From ANME-2 cluster archaeon (GTDB taxonomy: Archaea; Halobacteriota; Methanosarcinia; Methanosarcinales; Methanocomedenaceae), in the NCBI GenBank assembly GCA_023544605.1, contig JAMJFQ010000011.1, positions 1 through 26,135 on the forward strand: DNA of 26,135 nt, written 5' to 3'. The position numbers and the translations under genes are program-made. The stretch's first letter is position 1; the number at the start of each line of letters is the position of its first letter. Shown here in pieces: positions 21,753 through 26,135 of this stretch. A model generated the notes under the pieces. That model did not search any database. It had not been told where the DNA came from and saw only the letters and a program-made list of their open reading frames with translations.

Positions 21753-22955
21753 ATGAGTTTTCTTGTGAAGTCTGCGGTCAAGATATTATGGGAGAAGATC
21801 TTCCATATGGTCGATAATGACTTGCCAGATGTACGACCTACCTTAGGTGATTATATCAACACAGTAGAAACCCAGAAGCGTCTTGATTATGTATTGTTCT
21901 ACAACCCTAACATGGTGCAGGTCGAATACAATGCTACTATGAACAGCACAAAGGAAAACGTGGGAGAATTGCACGAGAAAAAAAAACTCCATCACAGCAT
22001 GTTCAGGAATTTTACCAGACGTGAGCCTGAAAAAGCTTTAAAATTACTCCAGATAATAAACCGAAATGTTTACGCGCCTATATTTCAAATGATGGGAAAA
22101 GGGTATGGAAAGGTTATTTCAGTAGACCCTCCATCAAGGCATGTTACCTACGAAGTTAGAAACTGTAATGAATGTCTGGGTCTTCAGGATGTCGATATGT
22201 GTTCATGTTTCCACTTTTCCGGGATACTGGCGGGCATATTTTCAGCCATGTTCCAGCAATCCATGGGGGTCTATGAATCAGAATGCGGCACCAATGGAGG
22301 TCATACCTGTAATTTCGAGATCGGTAATATACGGGATATGACATTCGGAAACAAAGTGGATAATTATCTAAAAGTAACTATTTCACCAAACAGTTTACGT
22401 GAAATTGGAATTGCTCTACAAAAGAACATTCTGGAATCGCTATCCCAAAGCCACCCTGTTGAGACCAAGGTGGGGTCTTACGTGCATATTTTCGTGTATC
22501 AGTTGAGGATACTGAACACTCTTGAGCAGAACCCTGAGATATTTTCTGAGATGTATCACAAAGCAGGGGCCAGGTTCAGCCATTATCTTGCAGATATACT
22601 GAGACAGTTCTATCATGTGGATGGAGAAAAATTGCTTACTGAAGCAATGCCGAAATATTATAAAAAACAACTGCTGGCAAACATACAATCTGTTGAGAAA
22701 TTCCGGGACGGCTACCTCATAACGTTTACAGAAGCAATGGATTGTGCGGGTATCAAGAAGCTGGATGTTAATCCATGTTCATTTATGAGAGGGGAGATCG
22801 AGGGTATTGCCAATATTGCCACTGGAAAGACAATTGAATGTGATATTCATTCCTGCAGGTTCGATACCGGGGAACATCTCTGCCAGTATAGACTTTCATA
22901 CGTGGTAGAGGAAAAGGATATTCCTGAATGGCTGAAAGATATACAGGAACAGTAA
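21753..22955 (+). CDS. Tandem V4R-domain protein
   Basis: A 400-aa soluble protein with two V4R (4-vinyl reductase-type) domains, a small-ligand or metal-binding fold found in Bch 4-vinyl reductase and in sensor parts of XylR-like regulators. The first (about residues 85-195) has the cysteine-rich core NCNECLGLQDVDMCSC (Cys138, 141, 150, 152), then FHFSGILAGIFSAMF and ESECGTNGGHTCNFEI (Cys178, 186). The second (about 280-385) is degenerate but parallel: CAGIKK, NPCSFMRGEIEGIANIATG, ECDIHSCRF, HLCQYRL. No kinase, DNA-binding or enzyme domain is attached. The ligand is unknown; a metal or hydrophobic molecule is a guess based on the fold. It has its own TATA box. A weak CAGTA/TACTG hairpin followed by TTTT (22950-22980) follows the stop. 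Confidence 0.85.
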   Translation: MSFLVKSAVKILWEKIFHMVDNDLPDVRPTLGDYINTVETQKRLDYVLFYNPNMVQVEYNATMNSTKENVGELHEKKKLHHSMFRNFTRREPEKALKLLQIINRNVYAPIFQMMGKGYGKVISVDPPSRHVTYEVRNCNECLGLQDVDMCSCFHFSGILAGIFSAMFQQSMGVYESECGTNGGHTCNFEIGNIRDMTFGNKVDNYLKVTISPNSLREIGIALQKNILESLSQSHPVETKVGSYVHIFVYQLRILNTLEQNPEIFSEMYHKAGARFSHYLADILRQFYHVDGEKLLTEAMPKYYKKQLLANIQSVEKFRDGYLITFTEAMDCAGIKKLDVNPCSFMRGEIEGIANIATGKTIECDIHSCRFDTGEHLCQYRLSYVVEEKDIPEWLKDIQEQ

Positions 22956-23010
22956 ACCCTGGTCTCGACCCTACTGTTTTATTGGTCTTTCCCGCTTATT
23001 TGGTGGATTA

Positions 23011-24801
23011 ATGAAAAAGCCTGGATTATTACCTGACTCTCCGGGAGTTTATTTATTCAAGGACCGCGAGGAAAATATAATATATGTGGGTAAGGCCCTG
23101 TCACTGAAAAAAAGGGTGTCCCAATATTTCCAGCGCACTGATAAGGATGTAAAGACCAATGCACTGGTCAGCACCATTTCAGACCTGGAATATATAGTGA
23201 CCCCCAATGAGTTGGATGCACTTATTCTGGAATCCAACCTGATAAAGGAACACAGGCCACGTTATAATGTGTGCTTGAAAGACGATAAACAGTATCCTTT
23301 CATCAAGGTAACTATCAAGGAAGATTTCCCCCGTATTTTTCTGACCCGCAGGAAATTGCATGACGGTGCTAAGTATTTCGGACCCTATACCAGTGGCCGG
23401 GCAGTGCGTGAGACCCTTAGACTCATTACCCAGATATTCAGGATACGTCCGTGTAAAAAGAAAATCACTTCATCAGGTAGGGAGTGTCTCAATTTCCAGT
23501 TGGGGTTATGCAGTGCCCCGTGCAGCGGGATGATAGATAAAGCAGGATATCGAATGAGTGTGGACGATGCCATCCAATTCCTGGAAGGCAGGAACGAAGA
23601 CCTGGTGCAAAGGTTGGATAAAAGGATGCAGCAGCATGTGAAGCGGGAGGAGTTTGAATCAGCTGCTGCAATACGGGACCAGTTACAGGCGATGCGCTAT
23701 ACCGTATCTGCACGACAACACATTACTGACGGGTTTGATGACTGGGATGTTGTAGGTGTTGCCGTATCTGATACAACCGCCGCTGCCCAGGTTCTCTATA
23801 TCAGGGATGGCAGTCTGGTAGGCCGCTCAGAGTTCACGCTGCATTCAAGGGGTGCCGGGGAGGGGGAGGTCATGTCTGCATTCCTTATCCAGTATTATAG
23901 TGATGCACCCTTGCCTGCCTCGATCTTATTGAATGTCCTACCCGATGACCAGGCTGTATTGGAGTGGCTGAGGGATGCAGCTGCCGGGAAGGTGGATATT
24001 GCTGTACCAAACAAAGGACGGAAAAAGAAACTGGTGGATATGGCATGCCAAAACGCTAAATCGTTCCTCACCATGAGTCTGCTTAAAGATGAGAAAAGAG
24101 AAAAGTCAGGCCACGGTGCACTGATGGAATTGAAAAGTCTATTGGGTCTGTCTCGTTTGCCACAGAGAGTGGAAGGATTTGACATCTCCAACATCAGTGG
24201 TACCGATGCAGTAGGCAGCATGGTTGTATTTACGGGAGGCAGGCCTGATAAGCAGTATTATCGACATTTCAATATCAAGACCGTATCGGGTATCGATGAC
24301 CCGGGTATGATCGGGGAGGTCATTTCCAGGCGCGTATCACGGATCGCCAGAGGTGAAGAGGAGGCACCTGATCTCATTATAGTTGACGGCGGTCCCATCC
24401 AATTAGATGCAGCTGTTGGTGCCATACAGCAGAGGGGACTGGATATACCGGTTATAGGGTTGGCCAAGCAGCTGGAAAGTATCCATATACCAGGCCGCAA
24501 TAAACCGTTGATACTACCAGGGGACTCTCCTGCTCTTAGTATGTTAAAACATATCAGGGATGAATCCCACAGGTTTGCCATCTCGCATCACCGCCGCCGC
24601 AGAACCGCACGGTTGAGGTCGTCATTACTGGACGGGATACCAGGTGTAGGGAAGAAACGCAAAGAAATGCTGCTTCGGCACTTTGGCTCATTGGAGGGGG
24701 TCAGGGGAGCCACTCTTGCAGAACTGGAACAGGTGCCCGGCATCAGCAAAGTTACTGCAGGTGCCATATATAACGTGCTTCACGTCTCCAAAAGCTTATA
24801 A
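23011..24801 (+). CDS. uvrC: UvrABC excision nuclease subunit C
   Basis: Makes both incisions beside damaged DNA after UvrAB recognition (nucleotide excision repair). At 596 aa it has the full domain set: GIY-YIG nuclease (PGVYLF at 11-16, IIYVGKA with Tyr25, Arg35, and the metal Glu74 in ALILESN); the cysteine group CLNFQLGLCSAPC; the UVR motif (KREEFESAAAIRDQL) that meets UvrB; the RNase H-like nuclease (GFDISN, IIVDGGPIQL, DESHRFAISHHR); and two helix-hairpin-helix repeats at the end (IPGVGKKR and VPGISKV). GGTGGA (about 23001-23006) precedes the ATG. Uvr genes occur patchily in archaea and are thought to have come from bacteria. uvrA and uvrB are not in the window. Confidence 0.96.
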   Translation: MKKPGLLPDSPGVYLFKDREENIIYVGKALSLKKRVSQYFQRTDKDVKTNALVSTISDLEYIVTPNELDALILESNLIKEHRPRYNVCLKDDKQYPFIKVTIKEDFPRIFLTRRKLHDGAKYFGPYTSGRAVRETLRLITQIFRIRPCKKKITSSGRECLNFQLGLCSAPCSGMIDKAGYRMSVDDAIQFLEGRNEDLVQRLDKRMQQHVKREEFESAAAIRDQLQAMRYTVSARQHITDGFDDWDVVGVAVSDTTAAAQVLYIRDGSLVGRSEFTLHSRGAGEGEVMSAFLIQYYSDAPLPASILLNVLPDDQAVLEWLRDAAAGKVDIAVPNKGRKKKLVDMACQNAKSFLTMSLLKDEKREKSGHGALMELKSLLGLSRLPQRVEGFDISNISGTDAVGSMVVFTGGRPDKQYYRHFNIKTVSGIDDPGMIGEVISRRVSRIARGEEEAPDLIIVDGGPIQLDAAVGAIQQRGLDIPVIGLAKQLESIHIPGRNKPLILPGDSPALSMLKHIRDESHRFAISHHRRRRTARLRSSLLDGIPGVGKKRKEMLLRHFGSLEGVRGATLAELEQVPGISKVTAGAIYNVLHVSKSL

Positions 24802-24879
24802 GCCGTCAGGTTATTAAGGGAAACCGCATATTATAGTAAAATTTCATACTCATAACTGAATTTTCGGAGGACATTCATC

Positions 24880-25404
24880 ATGGCAGGAAAAAGACCAGCA
24901 AAGACGTTTCGCAATTACAACAGCAGACGGGCATACACCCGGAGAAAATATATGGGTGGCGTTCCAGGGAATAAGATCGTACATTATGATATGGGGAATT
25001 TGAAGGGAGAATTTCCTGTAAAGATATCACTTGTGGCTGATGAAGCCTGCCAGGTTCGTGATGGTGCACTGGAAGCGGGTAGGATCACTGCTAACCGGCT
25101 TCTGGTCAAGATGCTGGGGGTACAGAACTTCCACATGAAGCTCAGGGTACATCCATTCCAGGTAATAAGGGAGAACAAACAGGCTACTGGTGCAGGTGCT
25201 GACAGGGTCAGCCAGGGTATGCGCCAGGCATTCGGGAAAGCTGTAGGCCTCACGGCACGGGTCAAGCAGGGACAGAAGATATTTACTATTTCTACCGACA
25301 AAGAAGGATTCCTGACCGCTAAGGATGCACTGAGACGATGCGGCCATAAACTCTCAACCACAGTCAGGATCGTTGTGGATGAGGGGCAGGAACTGGTTAA
25401 TTAA
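24880..25404 (+). CDS. rpl10e: Ribosomal protein L10e (uL16)
   Basis: A 174-aa basic protein of the large subunit, the archaeal/eukaryotic relative of bacterial L16, at the tRNA-binding face near the peptidyl transferase centre. It begins MAGKRPAKTFRNYNS and has YTRRKYMGGVPGNKI, NFHMKLRVHPFQVIRENK and GADRVSQGMRQAFGK, typical of the family. The length is normal. GGAGGA (24866-24871) is eight bases before the ATG. It is followed after 36 bases by the aIF2-beta gene on the same strand, a translation-related pair. An AT-rich ATATTATAG at about 24827 may be its TATA box. Confidence 0.96.
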   Translation: MAGKRPAKTFRNYNSRRAYTRRKYMGGVPGNKIVHYDMGNLKGEFPVKISLVADEACQVRDGALEAGRITANRLLVKMLGVQNFHMKLRVHPFQVIRENKQATGAGADRVSQGMRQAFGKAVGLTARVKQGQKIFTISTDKEGFLTAKDALRRCGHKLSTTVRIVVDEGQELVN

Positions 25405-25440
25405 TATCGGTTTGCGGTAATATTCTTAGAAGTGACAATA

Positions 25441-26055
25441 ATGGTTGACTACAAAGCATATCTGGATCGGGCATATACACTACTGCCCGATATCGAGACT
25501 TCCGATGAGAGGTTCCAAATACCAGAGCCAAAGACATTCTCAGAAGGAAAAGCCACTGTTCTTGAGAACTTTGGTCAGATAGCAGATGTGCTTAACAGAG
25601 ACCCGGACCACCTGATGAAGTTTTTGACAAGGGAACTGGGTACTGCTGCCAAGATTAACGGTCAACATGCTGTTTTCCAGGGCAAGTTCACTGTTGAGGC
25701 CATTGCCGAGCAGATCGAGTCCTATGTGGATGAATATGTTAAATGCTCCGAATGCGGCCGTCCTGATACTAAGCTGGTTAAGGCTGACCGTATAATGATG
25801 CTTAAGTGTGATGCCTGTGGTGCCCATAGACCGGTCAGGAAGAGAAAGGCTACGATGGAGAAGAAGAGAGACGCGCTGGAAGAAGGCGAGGTCTACGAGT
25901 TCAAGATCGAAAGTGTGGGTTCCAAGGGCGATGGTATTGCCAAGGTGGACAAATATATCGTCTATGTAACAGGCGCAACCAAACAGGATATTGTCAAGGC
26001 CAAGGTCAAACGTATATCAGGTACTGTGGTCTTTGCCGAGCCTGTAATGGAATAA
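25441..26055 (+). CDS. Translation initiation factor aIF2 subunit beta with C-terminal TRAM domain
   Basis: The beta subunit of archaeal initiation factor 2, which delivers initiator tRNA to the small ribosomal subunit. The N-terminal about 135 residues are aIF2-beta: a core domain with LMKFLTRELGTAAKINGQHAVFQG, and a zinc ribbon with Cys102, 105, 123 and 126 (KCSECG and KCDACG). A TRAM domain follows (about 147-202: YEFKIESVGSKGDGIAKVDKY), a small RNA-binding beta-barrel; this fusion is known in Methanosarcinales. The ATG at 25441 is preferred over GTG 25432, as AGTGA lies five bases before it and the family begins near MVDY. The TAA at 26053 is followed almost at once by a tandem repeat. 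Confidence 0.93.
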   Translation: MVDYKAYLDRAYTLLPDIETSDERFQIPEPKTFSEGKATVLENFGQIADVLNRDPDHLMKFLTRELGTAAKINGQHAVFQGKFTVEAIAEQIESYVDEYVKCSECGRPDTKLVKADRIMMLKCDACGAHRPVRKRKATMEKKRDALEEGEVYEFKIESVGSKGDGIAKVDKYIVYVTGATKQDIVKAKVKRISGTVVFAEPVME

Positions 26056-26059
26056 AATC

Positions 26060-26135
26060 CTACTCAGACGACAAGCGCAGCTACTCAGGCGACAGCTACT
26101 CAGGCGACAGCTACTCAGGCGACAGCTACTCAGGC
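26060..26135 (+). repeat. 15-bp tandem repeat, running off the window end
   Basis: The unit CTACTCAGGCGACAG occurs perfectly three times (26081-26095, 26096-26110, 26111-26125), then a partial copy to the window end. A diverged 21-base first copy, with a six-base insertion, stands at 26060-26080. The period is a multiple of three and no plus-strand frame has a stop; the frames would read YSGDS, TQATA or LLRRQ repeats. The TQATA frame is in phase with aIF2-beta across its TAA. The array is not a CRISPR, since units abut without spacers. Its full length cannot be seen. Confidence 0.92.

Noticed and set aside
26060..26135. Possible CRISPR array at the right end
   Set aside because: The 15-base units abut with no spacers and are too short for CRISPR repeats.

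Overview
This window comes from a euryarchaeon, most likely a Methanosarcinales-type methanogen or an ANME-2/Methanoperedens-like methanotroph. The evidence is archaeal ribosomal proteins L10e and L40e, aIF2-beta, geranylgeranylglyceryl phosphate synthase, the cupin-type glucose-6-phosphate isomerase, archaeal riboflavin synthase, and a gene set that looks like homoaconitase and homoisocitrate dehydrogenase of coenzyme B synthesis. A CcmF/CcsA-like haem-handling protein points to a lineage that makes c-type cytochromes. The assignment to a lineage is inference. Coding density is ordinary; I see no intact mobile element, CRISPR array or prophage.

Layout. 1-152: the 3' end of an unidentified gene. 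194-5009 (minus): radical SAM/SPASM protein, NOG1-family GTPase, CcmF/CcsA-like protein, a multi-pass membrane protein of unknown family, and cupin PGI. 5122-6569: a VIT-type membrane protein convergent with a Na+/Ca2+-exchanger-type antiporter. 6636-7334 (minus): flavoprotein-ferredoxin fusion of the AfpA/DmrX type. 7440-10365 (plus): HAD hydrolase, beta-CASP/RNase J-like metallo-hydrolase and nadC. 10564-11012 (plus): two very small orphan genes closed by a terminator-like hairpin. 11230-14076 (minus): aksF-like gene, conserved unknown gene, hacB-like gene and YjbQ. 14188-15864 (plus): a radical SAM protein with an unusual CX5CX2C motif, a C-terminal helix-hairpin-helix and probably an ATT start. 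15872-16786 (minus): GGGP synthase and L40e. 16921-17005: tRNA-Leu(UAA), followed by a strong hairpin of unknown role. 17216-20485 (minus): class V aminotransferase, riboflavin synthase, lumazine synthase and class I aminotransferase. 20606-20788 (minus): a DUF3311-like small membrane protein. 20890-26055 (plus): prephenate dehydratase, a tandem V4R protein, uvrC, L10e and aIF2-beta with a TRAM domain. The window ends inside a 15-bp tandem repeat.

How the genes work together. Themes are cofactor and redox supply: two consecutive riboflavin steps, a flavin/Fe-S electron carrier, NAD synthesis, probable coenzyme B chain elongation, and haem delivery for cytochrome c. The class I aminotransferase and prephenate dehydratase could serve aromatic amino acid synthesis. 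I found no single obvious new defence or mobile system. The best candidates for new biology are the unknown gene lodged between the two coenzyme-B-type genes, the unknown membrane partner of the CcmF/CcsA-like protein, the CX5CX2C radical SAM-HhH protein, the tandem V4R protein, the two-small-gene unit near 10.6 kb, the hairpin next to the tRNA, and the terminal minisatellite.
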